Assembly: GCA_964247055.1 (NCBI GenBank)
Contig: OZ176054.1
Span: 620,001-684,000 of the forward strand
Direction of reading: 5' to 3'
Length of the DNA stretch: 64,000 nt
Source of the DNA: Paragordius varius
Lineage: Eukaryota; Nematomorpha
Shown here: one piece after another, positions 34,719 through 47,682 of the stretch
Numbering within the stretch: the stretch's first letter is position 1
Layout of the letters: every line of letters begins with the position of its first letter
The notes under the pieces: model-generated
Database searches by the model: none
Seen by the model: only the letters and a program-made list of their open reading frames with translations
What the model was told of the DNA's origin: nothing
Made by a program: the position numbers and the translations under genes

Positions 34719-37700
34719 TCACCGGTGACCAATATTCGATTTTTAAGGACAAAGTTTAACTTGAGTACTGATGCGACTAGTTTTATACATTAATTTTTAA
34801 AGTATCGTTGTAAAAATCGGATATGAAAGAGTTTGCCAAACTATCTCTATATTTTGAGGTAGTCCTACTAAGAGAATGTATACAAAATAATTTTGTTCAC
34901 CGGTGACCAATATCCGATTATTAAGGACAAAGTTTAACTTGAGTATTGATGCGATTTATTGATACGACTTTTTATACATAATTTTTAAAGTATCGTTGTA
35001 AAAATCGGATATGAAAGAGTTTGTCAAACTATCTCTATATTTTGATGTAGTCTTGCTGAGAGAATATATAAAAAATAATTTTGTTCACCGGTGACCAATA
35101 TCCGATTTTTAAGGACAAAGTTTATTTTGAGTATTGATGCGACTAGTTTAATACATTAATTTTTAAAGTATCGTTGTAAAAATCGGATATGAAAGAGTTT
35201 GTCAAACTATTTCTATATTTTGATGTAGTCTTACTAAGAGAATGTATAAAAAATAATTTTGTTCACCGGTGACCAATATTCGATTTTTAAGGACAAAGTT
35301 TAACTTGAGTATTGATGCGACTAGTTTAACACATTAATTTTTAAAGTATCGATGTAAAAATCGGATATGAAAGAGTTTGTCAAACTATCTCTATATTTTG
35401 ATGTAGTCTTGCTATAAGAGTATATAAAAAATAATTTTGTTCACCGGTGACGAATATCCGATTTTTAAGGACAAAGTTTAATTTGAGTATTGATGCGACT
35501 AGTTTACTACCATAATTTTTAAAGTATCGTTGTAAAAATCGGATATGAAAGAGTTTGTCAAACTATCTCTATATTTTGATGTAGTCTTACTAAGAGAATG
35601 TATAAAAAATAATTTTGTTCACCGGTGACCAAGATCCGATTTTTAAGGACAAAGTTTAACTTGAGTATTGATGCGACTGGTTTAATACCATAATTTTTAA
35701 AGTATCGTTGTAAAAATCGGATATGAAAGAGTTTGTCAAACTATCTCTATATTTTGATGTAGTCTTACTAAGAGAATGTATAAAAAATTATTTTGTTCAC
35801 CGGTGACCAATATCCGATTTTTAAGGACAAAGTTTAACTTGAGTATTGATGCGACTTATTGATACGACTAGTTTTATATATTAATTTATAAAGTATCGTT
35901 GTAAAAATCGGATATGAAAGAGTTTGTCAAACTATCTCTATATTTTGATGTGGTCTTGCTAAGAGAATGTATAAAAAATTATTTTGTTCACCGGTGACCA
36001 ATATTCGATTTTTAAGGACAAAGTTTAACTTGAGTATTGATGCGACTAGTTAAACACATTAATTTTTAAAGTTTCGTTGTAAAAATCGGATATGAAAGAG
36101 TTTGTCAAACTATCTCTATATTTTGATGTAGTCTTACTAAGAGAATGTATAAAAAATAATTTTGTTCACCGGTGACCAATATTCGATTTTTAAGGACAAA
36201 GTTTAACTTGAGTACTGATGCGACTAGTTTTATACATTAATTTTTAAAGTATCGTTGTAAAAATCGGATATGAAAGAGTTTGCCAAACTATCTCTATATT
36301 TTGAGGTAGTCCTACTAAGAGAATGTATACAAAATAATTTTGTTCACCGGTGACCAATATCCGATTATTAAGGACAAAGTTTAACTTGAGTATTGATGCG
36401 ATTTATTGATACGACTTTTTATACATAATTTTTAAAGTATCGTTGTAAAAATCGGATATGAAAGAGTTTGTCAAACTATCTCTATATTTTGATGTAGTCT
36501 TGCTGAGAGAATATATAAAAAATAATTTTGTTCACCGGTGACCAATATCCGATTTTTAAGGACAAAGTTTATTTTGAGTATTGATGCGACTAGTTTAATA
36601 CATTAATTTTTAAAGTATCGTTGTAAAAATCGGATATGAAAGAGTTTGTCAAACTATTTCTATATTTTGATGTAGTCTTACTAAGAGAATGTATAAAAAA
36701 TAATTTTGTTCACCGGTGACCAATATTCGATTTTTAAGGACAAAGTTTAACTTGAGTATTGATGCGACTAGTTTAACACATTAATTTTTAAAGTATCGAT
36801 GTAAAAATCGGATATGAAAGAGTTTGTCAAACTATCTCTATATTTTGATGTAGTCTTGCTATAAGAGTATATAAAAAATAATTTTGTTCACCGGTGACGA
36901 ATATCCGATTTTTAAGGACAAAGTTTAATTTGAGTATTGATGCGACTAGTTTACTACCATAATTTTTAAAGTATCGTTGTAAAAATCGGATATGAAAGAG
37001 TTTGTCAAACTATCTCTATATTTTGATGTAGTCTTACTAAGAGAATGTATAAAAAATAATTTTGTTCACCGGTGACCAAGATCCGATTTTTAAGGACAAA
37101 GTTTAACTTGAGTATTGATGCGACTGGTTTAATACCATAATTTTTAAAGTATCGTTGTAAAAATCGGATATGAAAGAGTTTGTCAAACTATCTCTATATT
37201 TTGATGTAGTCTTACTAAGAGAATGTATAAAAAATTATTTTGTTCACCGGTGACCAATATCCGATTTTTAAGGACAAAGTTTAACTTGAGTATTGATGCG
37301 ACTTATTGATACGACTAGTTTTATATATTAATTTATAAAGTATCGTTGTAAAAATCGGATATGAAAGAGTTTGTCAAACTATCTCTATATTTTGATGTGG
37401 TCTTGCTAAGAGAATGTATAAAAAATTATTTTGTTCACCGGTGACCAATATTCGATTTTTAAGGACAAAGTTTAACTTGAGTATTGATGCGACTAGTTAA
37501 ACACATTAATTTTTAAAGTTTCGTTGTAAAAATCGGATATGAAAGAGTTTGTCAAACTATCTCTATATTTTGATGTAGTCTTACTAAGAGAATGTATAAA
37601 AAATAATTTTGTTCACCGGTGACCAATATTCGATTTTTAAGGACAAAGTTTAACTTGAGTACTGATGCGACTAGTTTTATACATTAATTTTTAAAGTATC

Positions 37701-38882
37701 GTTGTAAAAATCGGATATGAAAGAGTTTGCCAAACTATCTCTATATTTTGAGGTAGTCCTACTAAGAGAATGTATACAAAATAATTTTGTTCACCGGTGA
37801 CCAATATCCGATTATTAAGGACAAAGTTTAACTTGAGTATTGATGCGATTTATTGATACGACTTTTTATACATTAATTTTTAAAGTATCGTTGTAAAAAT
37901 CGGATATGAAAGAGTTTGTCAAACTATCTCTATATTTTGATGTAGTCTTGCTGAGAGAATATATAAAAAATAATTTTGTTCACCGGTGACCAATATCCGA
38001 TTTTTAAGGACAAAGTTTATTTTGAGTATTGATGCGACTAGTTTAATACATTAATTTTTAAAGTATCGTTGTAAAAATCGGATATGAAAGAGTTTGTCAA
38101 ACTATTTCTATATTTTGATGTAGTCTTACTAAGAGAATGTATAAAAAATAATTTTGTTCACCGGTGACCAATATTCGATTTTTAAGGACAAAGTTTAACT
38201 TGAGTATTGATGCGACTAGTTTAACACATTAATTTTTAAAGTATCTATGTAAAAATCGGATATGAAAGAGTTTGTCAAACTATCTCTATATTTTGATGTA
38301 GTCTTGCTAAGAGAATATATAAAAAATAATTTTGTTCACCGGTGACGAATATCCGATTTTTAAGGACAAAGTTTAATTTGAGTATTGATGCGACTAGTTT
38401 ACTACCATAATTTTTAAAGTATCGTTGTAAAAATCGGATATGAAAGAGTTTGTCAAACTATCTCTATATTTTGATGTAGTCTTACTGAGAGAATGTATAA
38501 AAAATAATTTTGTTCACCGGTGACCAAGATCCGATTTTTAAGGACAAAGTTTAACTTGAGTATTGATGCGACTGGTTTAATACCATAATTTTTAAAGTAT
38601 AGTTGTAAAAATCGGATATGAAAGAGTTTGTCAAACTATCTCTATATTTTGATGTAGTCTTACTAAGAGAATGTATAAAAAATTATTTTGTTCACCGGTG
38701 ACCAATATCCGATTTTTAAGGACAAAGTTTAACTTGAGTATTGATGCGACTTATTGATACGACTAGTTTTATATATTAATTTATAAATTATCGTTGTAAA
38801 AATCGGATATGAAAGAGTTTGTCAAACTATCTCTATATTTTGATGTGGTCTTGCTAAGAGAATGTATAAAAAATAATTTTGT
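34719..38882. repeat. 1,447 bp octamer HOR, two full copies plus a 7-unit copy
   Basis: Copies start at 34719, 36166 and 37613. Order: T with gagtactgatg, gccaaac and tatacaaaataat; I2 with gattattaag and gctgag; A with tttctat; N with cgatg and gctataagag; P with gtgacgaat; G with ccaagatccg; J with gatgtggtc; and a unit with gactagttaaacac and gtttcgttg. The gtactg marker sits at 34768, 36215 and 37662. In the third copy the eighth unit is missing, so the next gtactg unit comes after 1,270 bp; that copy also has gctaagag and one extra base in the I2 unit. Copies 1 and 2 look almost identical. Confidence 0.9.
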
Positions 38883-41800
38883 TCACCGGTGACCAATATT
38901 CGATTTTTAAGGACAAAGTTTAACTTGAGTACTGATGCGACTAGTTTTATACATTAATTTTTAAAGTATCGTTGTAAAAATCGGATATGAAAGAGTTTGC
39001 CAAACTATCTCTATATTTTGAGGTAGTCCTACTAAGAGAATGTATACAAAATAATTTTGTTCACCGGTGACCAATATCCGATTATTAAGGACAAAGTTTA
39101 ACTTGAGTATTGATGCGATTTATTGATACGACTTTTTATACATTAATTTTTAAAGTATCGTTGTAAAAATCGGATATGAAAGAGTTTGTCAAACTATCTC
39201 TATATTTTGATGTAGTCTTGCTGAGAGAATATTTAAAAAATAATTTTGTTCACCGGTGACCAATATCCGATTTTTAAGGACAAAGTTTATTTTGAGTATT
39301 GATGCGACTAGTTTAATACATTAATTTTTAAAGTATCGTTGTAAAAATCGGATATGAAAGAGTTTGTCAAACTATTTCTATATTTTGATGTAGTCTTACT
39401 AAGAGAATGTATAAAAAATAATTTTGTTCACCGGTGACCAATATTCGATTTTTAAGGACAAAGTTTAACTTGAGTATTGATGCGACTAGTTAAACACATT
39501 AATTTTTAAAGCGTTGTAAAAATCGGATATGAAAGAGTTTGTCAAACTATCTCTATATTTTGATGTAGTCTTGCTAAGAGAATATATAAAAAATAATTTT
39601 GTTCACCGGTGACCAATATTCGATTTTTAAGGACAAAGTTTAACTTGAGTACTGATGCGACTAGTTTTATACATTAATTTTTAAAGTATCGTTGTAAAAA
39701 TCGGATATGAAAGAGTTTGCCAAACTATCTCTATATTTTGAGGTAGTCCTACTAAGAGAATGTATACAAAATAATTTTGTTCACCGGTGACCAATATCCG
39801 ATTATTAAGGACAAAGTTTAACTTGAGTATTGATGCGATTTATTGATACGACTTTTTATACATTAATTTTTAAAGTATCGTTGTAAAAATCGGATATGAA
39901 AGAGTTTGTCAAACTATCTCTATATTTTGATGTAGTCTTGCTGAGAGAATATATAAAAAATAATTTTGTTCACCGGTGACCAATATCCGATTTTTAAGGA
40001 CAAAGTTTATTTTGAGTATTGATGCGACTAGTTTAATACATTAATTTTTAAAGTATCGTTGTAAAAATCGGATATGAAAGAGTTTGTCAAACTATTTCTA
40101 TATTTTGATGTAGTCTTACTAAGAGAATGTATAAAAAATAATTTTGTTCACCGGTGACCAATATTCGATTTTTAAGGACAAAGTTTAACTTGAGTATTGA
40201 TGCGACTAGTTTAACACATTAATTTTTAAAGTATCGATGTAAAAATCGGATATGAAAGAGTTTGTCAAACTATCTCTATATTTTGATGTAGTCTTGCTAA
40301 GAGAATATATAAAAAATAATTTTGTCCGGTGACGAATATCCGATTTTTAAGGACAAAGTTTAATTTGAGTATTGATGCGACTAGTTTACTACCATAATTT
40401 TTAAAGTATCGTTGTAAAAATCGGATATGAAAGAGTTTGTCAAACTATCTCTATATTTTGATGTAGTCTTACTAAGAGAATGTATAAAAAATAATTTTGT
40501 TCACCGGTGACCAAGATCCGATTTTTAAGGACAAAGTTTAACTTGAGTATTGATGCGACTGGTTTAATACCATAATTTTTAAAGTATAGTTGTAAAAATC
40601 GGATATGAAAGAGTTTGTCAAACTATCTCTATATTTTGATGTAGTCTTACTAAGAGAATGTATAAAAAATTATTTTGTTCACCGGTGACCAATATCCGAT
40701 TTTTAAGGACAAAGTTTAACTTGAGTATTGATGCGACTTATTGATACGACTAGTTTTATATATTAATTTATAAATTATCGTTGTAAAAATCGGATATGAA
40801 AGAGTTTGTCAAACTATCTCTATATTTTGATGTGGTCTTGCTAAGAGAATGTATAAAAAATTATTTTGTTCACCGGTGACCAATATTCGATTTTTAAGGA
40901 CAAAGATTAACTTGAGTATTGATGCGACTAGTTTAACACATTAATTTTTAAAGTATCGTTGTAAAAATCGGATATGAAAGAGTTTGTCAAACTATCTCTA
41001 TATTTTGATGTAGTCTTACTAAGAGAATGTATAAAAAATAATTTTGTTCACCGGTGACCAATATTCGATTTTTAAGGACAAAGTTTAACTTGAGTATTGA
41101 TGCGACTAGTTTTATACATTAATTTTTAAAGTATCGTTGTAAAAATCGGATATGAAAGAGTTTGCCAAACTATCTCTATATTTTGAGGTAGTCCTACTAA
41201 GAGAATGTATAAAAAAATTTTGTTCACCGGTGACCAATATCCGATTATTAAGGACAAAGTTTAACTTGAGTATTGATGCGATTTATTGATACGACTTTTT
41301 ATACATTAATTTTTAAAGTATCGTTGTAAAAATCGGATATGAAAGAGTTTGTCAAACTATCTCTATATTTTGATGTAGTCTTGCTGAGAGAATATATAAA
41401 AAATAATTTTGTTCACCGGTGACCAATATCCGATTTTTAAGGACAAAGTTTATTTTGAGTATTGATGCGACTAGTTTAATACATTAATTTTTAAAGTATC
41501 GTTGTAAAAATCGTATATGAAAGAGTTTGTCAAACTATTTCTATATTTTGATGTAGTCTTACTAAGAGAATGTATAAAAAATAATTTTGTTCACCGGTGA
41601 CCAATATTCGATTTTTAAGGACAAAGTTTAACTTGAGTATTGATGCGACTAGTTTAACACATTAATTTTTAAAGTATCGTTGTAAAAATCGGATAGGAAA
41701 GAGTTTGTCAAACTATCTCTATATTTTGATGTAGTCTTACTAAGAGAATGTATAAAAAATTTTGTTCACCGGTGACCAATATCCGATTTTTAAGGACAAA

Positions 41801-44495
41801 GTTTAACTTGAGTATTGATGCGATTTATTGATATGACTAGTTTTATACATTAATTTTTAAAGTATCGTTGTAAAAATCGGATATGAAAGAGTTTGTCAAA
41901 CTATCTCTATATTTTGATGTAGTCTTGCTAAGAAAATATATAAAAAATAATTTTGTTCACCGGTGACCAATATCCGATTTTTAAGGACAAAATTTAATTT
42001 GAGTATTGATGCTACTAGTTTAATACCATAATTTTTAAAGTTAGTTGTAAAAATCGGATATGAAAGAGTTTGTCAAACTATCTCTATATTTTGATGTAGT
42101 CTTACTAAGAGAATGTATAAAAAATAATTTTGTTCACCGGTGACCAAGATCCGATTTTTAAGGACAAAGTTTAACTTGAGTATTGATGCGACTGGTTTAA
42201 TACCATAATTTTTAAAGTATCGTTGTAAAAATCGGATATGAAAGAGTTTGTCAAACTATCTCTATATTTTGATGTAGTCTTACTAAGAGAATGTATAAAA
42301 AATAATTTTGTTCACCGGTGACCAATATCCGATTTTTAAGGACAAAGTTTAACTTGAGTATTGATGCGACTTATTGATACGACTAGTTTTATATATTAAT
42401 TTATAAAGTATCGTTGTAAAAATCGGATATGAAAGAGTTTGTCAAACTATCTCTATATTTTGATGTAGTCTTGTTAAGAGAATGTATAAAAAATAATTTT
42501 GTTCACCGGTGACCAATATCCGATTTTTAACGACAAAGTTTAACTTGAGTATTGATGCGACTAGTTTAATACATTAATTTTTAAAGTATCGTTGTAAAAA
42601 TCGGATATGAAAGAGTTTGTCAAACTATCTCTATATTTTGATGTAGTCTTACTAAGAGAATGTATAAAAAAAAATTTTGTTCACCGGTGACCAAGATCCG
42701 ATTTTTAAGGACAAAGATTAACTTGAGTATTGATGCGACTGGTTTAATACCATAATTTTTAAAGTATCGTTGTAAAAATCGGATATGAAAGAGTTTGTCA
42801 AACTATCTCTATATTTTGATGTAGTCTTACTAAGAGAATGTATAAAAAATTATTTTGTTCACCGGTGACCAATATCCGATTTTTAAGGACAAAGTTTAAC
42901 TTGAGTATTGATGCGACTTATTGATACGACTAGTTTTATATATTAATTTATAAAGTATCGTTGTAAAAATCGGATATGAAAGAGTTTGTCAAACTATCTC
43001 TATATTTTGATGTGGTCTTGCTAAGAGAATGTATAAAAAATTATTTTGTTCACCGGTGACCAATATTCGATTTTTAAGGACAAAGTTTAACTTGAGTATT
43101 GATGCGACTAGTTAAACACATTAATTTTTAAAGTTTCGTTGTAAAAATCGGATATGAAAGAGTTTGTCAAACTATCTCTATATTTTGATGTAGTCTTACT
43201 AAGAGAATGTAAAAAAATAATTTTGTTCACCGGTGACCAATATTCGATTTTTAAGGACAAAGTTTAACTTGAGTACTGATGCGACTAGTTTTATACATTA
43301 ATTTTTAAAGTATCGTTGTAAAAATCGGATATGAAAGAGTTTGCCAAACTATCTCTATATTTTGAGGTAGTCCTACTAAGAGAATGTATACAAAATAATT
43401 TTGTTCACCGGTGACCAATATCCGATTATTAAGGACAAAGTTTAACTTGAGTATTGATGCGATTTATTGATACGACTTTTTATACATTAATTTTTAAAGT
43501 ATCGTTGTAAAAATCGGATATGAAAGAGTTTGTCAAACTATCTCTATATTTTGATGTAGTCTTGCTGAGAGAATATATAAAAAATAATTTTGTTCACCGG
43601 TGACCAATATCCGATTTTTAAGGACAAAGTTTATTTTGAGTATTGATGCGACTAGTTTAATACATTAATTTTTAAAGTATCGTTGTAAAAATCGGATATG
43701 AAAGAGTTTGTCAAACTATTTCTATATTTTGATGTAGTCTTACTAAGAGAATGTATAAAAAATAATTTTGTTCACCGGTGACCAATATTCGATTTTTAAG
43801 GACAAAGTTTAACTTGAGTATTGATGCGACTAGTTTAACACATTAATTTTTAAAGTATCGTTGTAAAAATCGGATATGAAAGAGTTTGTCAAACTATCTC
43901 TATATTTTGATGTAGTCTTGCTAAGAGAATATATAAAAAATAATTTTGTTCACCGGTGACCAATATCCGATTTTTAAGGACAAAGTTTAATTTGAGTATT
44001 GATGCGACTAGTTTAATACCATAATTTTTAAAGTTAGTTGTAAAAATCGGATATGAAAGAGTTTGTCAAACTATCTCTATATTTTGATGTAGTCTTACTA
44101 AGAGAATGTATAAAAAATAATTTTGTTCACCGGTGACCAAGATCCGATTTTTAAGGACAAAGTTTAACTTGAGTATTGATGCGACTGGTTTAATACCATA
44201 ATTTTAAAAGTATCGTTGTAAAAATCGGATATGAAAGAGTTTGTCAAACTATCTCTATATTTTGATGTAGTCTTACTAAGAGAATGTATAAAAAATTATT
44301 TTGTTCACCGGTGACCAATATCCGATTTTTAAGGACAAAGTTTAACTTGAGTATTGATGCGACTTATTGATACGACTAGTTTTATATATTAATTTATAAA
44401 GTATCGTTGTAAAAATCGGATATGAAAGAGTTTGTCAAACTATCTCTATATTTTGATGTAGTCTTGCTAAGAGAATGTATAAAAAATAATTTTGT
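38883..44495. repeat. Reshuffled octamer derivatives
   Basis: A four-unit set (gtactg T, I2, A, N-like) of 720 bp starts at 38883, and the set restarts at 39603. It continues with P (gtgacgaat), ccaagatccg G, J, aaagattaac N and gccaaac T units like those at 28-29 kb, then a copy of 33,085-34,575 at about 41,047-42,537 (offset 7,962). From about 42.7 kb the octamer order returns, with a gtactg unit near 43,276. Odd units: aaagcgttg with 3 bp lost near 39,512, and gtccggtgacg with 3 bp lost near 40,325. Confidence 0.75.
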
Positions 44496-46505
44496 TCACC
44501 GGTGACCAATATCCGATTTTTAAGGACAAAGTTTAACTTGAGTATTGATGCGACTAGTTTAATACATTAATTTTTAAAGTATCGTTGTAAAAATCGGATA
44601 TGAAAGAGTTTGTCAAACTATCTCGATATTTTGATGTAGTCTTACTAAGAGAATGTATAAAAAATAGTTTTGTTCACCGGTGACCAATATCCGATTTTTA
44701 AGGACAAAGTTTAACTTGAGTATTTGGTTGAATACCATAATTTTTAAGGTATCGTTGTAAAAATCGGATATGAAAGAGTTTGTCAAACTATCTCTATATT
44801 TTGATGTAGTCTTACTAAGAGAATGTATATAAAATAATTTTGTTCACCGGTGACCAATATCCGATTTTTAAGGACAAAGTTTAACTTGAGTATTGATGCG
44901 ACTGGTTTAATACCATAATTTTTAAAGTATCGTTGAAATCGGATATGAAAGAGTTTGTCAAACTATCTCTATATTTTGATGTAGTCTTACTAAGAGAATG
45001 TATAAAAAATAATTTTGTTCACCGGTGACCAATATCCGATTTTTAAGGACAAAGTTTAACTTGAGTATTGATGCGACTAGTTTAATACATTAATTTTTAA
45101 AGTATCGTTGTAAAAATCGGATATGAAAGAGTTTGTCAAACTATCTCTATATTTTGTTGTAGTCTTACTAAGAGAATGTATAAAAAATAGTTTTGTTCAC
45201 CGGTGACCAATATCCGATTTTTAAGGACAAAGTTTAACTTGAGTATTGATGCGACTGGTTTAATACCATAATTTTTAAAGTATCGTTGAAATCGGATATG
45301 AAAGAGTTTGTCAAACTATCTCTATATTTTGATGTAGTCTTACTAAGAGAATGTATAAAAAATAATTTTGTTCACCGGTGACCAATATCCGATTTTTAAG
45401 GACAAAGTTTAACTTGAGTATTGATGCGACTGGTTTAATACCATAATTTTTAAAGTATCGTTGAAATCGGATATGAAAGAGTTTGTCAAACTATCTCTAT
45501 ATTTTGATGTAGTCTTACTAAGAGAATGTATAAAAAATAATTTTGTTCACCGGTGACCAATATCCGATTTTTAAGGACAAAGTTTAACTTGAGTATTGAT
45601 GCGACTAGTTTAATACATTAATTTTTAAAGTATCGTTGTAAAAATCGGATATGAAAGAGTTTGTCAAACTATCTCTATATTTTGTTGTAGTCTTACTAAG
45701 AGAATGTATAAAAAATAGTTTTGTTCACCGGTGACCAATATCCGATTTTTAAGGACAAAGTTTAACTTGAGTATTGATGCGACTGGTTTAATACCATAAT
45801 TTTTAAAGTATCGTTGAAATCGGATATGAAAGAGTTTGTCAAACTATCTCTATATTTTGATGTAGTCTTACTAAGAGAATGTATAAAAAATAATTTTGTT
45901 CACCGGTGACCAATATCCGATTTTTAAGGACAAAGTTTAATTTGAGTATTGATGCGACTAGTTTAATACATTAATTTTTAAAGTATCGTTGTAAAAATTC
46001 GATATGAAAGAGTTTGTCAAACTATCTCTATATTTTGATGTAGTCTTACTAAGAGAATGTATAAAAAATAGTTTTGTTCACCGGTGACCAATATCCGATT
46101 TTTAAGGACAAAGTTTAACTTGAGTATTGATGCGACTGGTTTAATACCATAATTTTTAAAGTATCGTTGTAAAAATCGGATATGAAAGAGTTTGTCAAAC
46201 TATCTCTATATTTTGATGTAGTCTTGCTAAGAATGTATAAAAAATAGTTTTGTTCACCGGTGACCAATATCCGATTTTTAAGGACAAAGTTTAACTTGAG
46301 TATTGATGCGACTGGTTTAATACCATAATTTTTAAAGTATCGTTGAAATCGGATATGAAAGAGTTTGTCAAACTATCTCCTATATTTTGATGTAGTCTGA
46401 CTAAGAGAATGTATAAAAAATAATTTTGTTCACCGGTGACCAATATCCGATTTTTAAGGACAAAGTTTAACTTGAGTATTGATGCGACTAGTTTAATACA
46501 TTAAT
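44496..46505. repeat. Return to left-domain type units; 528 bp trimer
   Basis: Units here resemble those at 1,266-1,800: G, D and A types with few insertions. An A unit marked attttgttgtag starts at 45019 and 45547 (528 bp), each followed by D units. The unit near 44,670 has lost about 10 bp of the middle block (gagtatttggttgaatacc), removing the gatgcgact part. Units near 46,240-46,440 carry gctaagaatg and tctcctatat as at 9.9-10.1 kb. Confidence 0.75.
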
Positions 46506-47682
46506 TTTTAAAGTATCGTTGTAAAAATCGGATATGAAAGAGTTTGTCAAACTATCTCTATATTTTGATGTAGTCTTACTAAGAGAATGTATAAAAAATA
46601 GTTTTGTTCACCGGTGACCAATATCCGATTTTTAAGGACAAAGTTTAACTTGAGTATTGATGCGACTGGTTTAATACCATAATTTTTAAAGTATCGTTGT
46701 AAAACTCGGATATGAAAAAGTTTGTCAAACTATCCCTATTTGATGTAGTCTTACTAAGAGAATGTATAAAAAATTATTTTGTTCACCGGTGACCAATATC
46801 CGATTTTTAAGGACAAAGTTTAACTTGAGTATTGATGCGACTGGTTTAATACCATAATTTTAAAAGTATCGTTGAAATCGGATATGAAAGAGTTTGTCAA
46901 ACTATCTCTATATTTTGATGTAGTCTTACTAAGAAAATGTATAAAAAATAATTTTGTTCACCGGTGACCAATATCCGATTTTTAAGGACAAAGTTTAACT
47001 TGAGTATTGATGCGACTAGTTTAACACATTAATTTTTAAAGTATCGTTGTAAAAATCGGATATGAAAGAGTTTGTCAAACTATCTCTATATTTTGATGTA
47101 GTCTTACTAAGAGAATGTATAAAAAATAATTTTGTTCACCGGTGACCAATATTCGATTTTTAAGGACAAAGTTTATTTTGAGTATTGATGCGACTAGTTT
47201 AATACATTAATTTTTAAAGTATCGTTGTAAAAATCGGATATGAAAGAGTTTGTCAAACTATCTCTATATTTTGATGTAGTCTTACTAAGAGAATGTATAA
47301 AAAATAATTTTGTTCACCGGTGACCAATATCCGATTTTTAAGGACAAAGTTTAACTTGAGTATTGATGCGATTTATTGATACGACTAGTTTTATACATTA
47401 ATTTTTAAAGTATCGATGTAAAAATCGGATATGAAAGAGTTTGTCAAACTATCTCTATATTTTGATGTAGTCTTGCTAAGAGAATATATAAAAAATAATT
47501 TTGTTCACCGGTGACCAATATCCGATTTTTAAGGACAAAGTTTAATTTGAGTATTGATGCGACTAGTTTACTACCATAATTTTTAAAGTATCGTTGTAAA
47601 AATCGGATATGAAAGAGTTTGTCAAACTATCTCTATATTTTGATGTAGTCTTACTAAGAGAATGTATAAAAAATAGTTTTGT

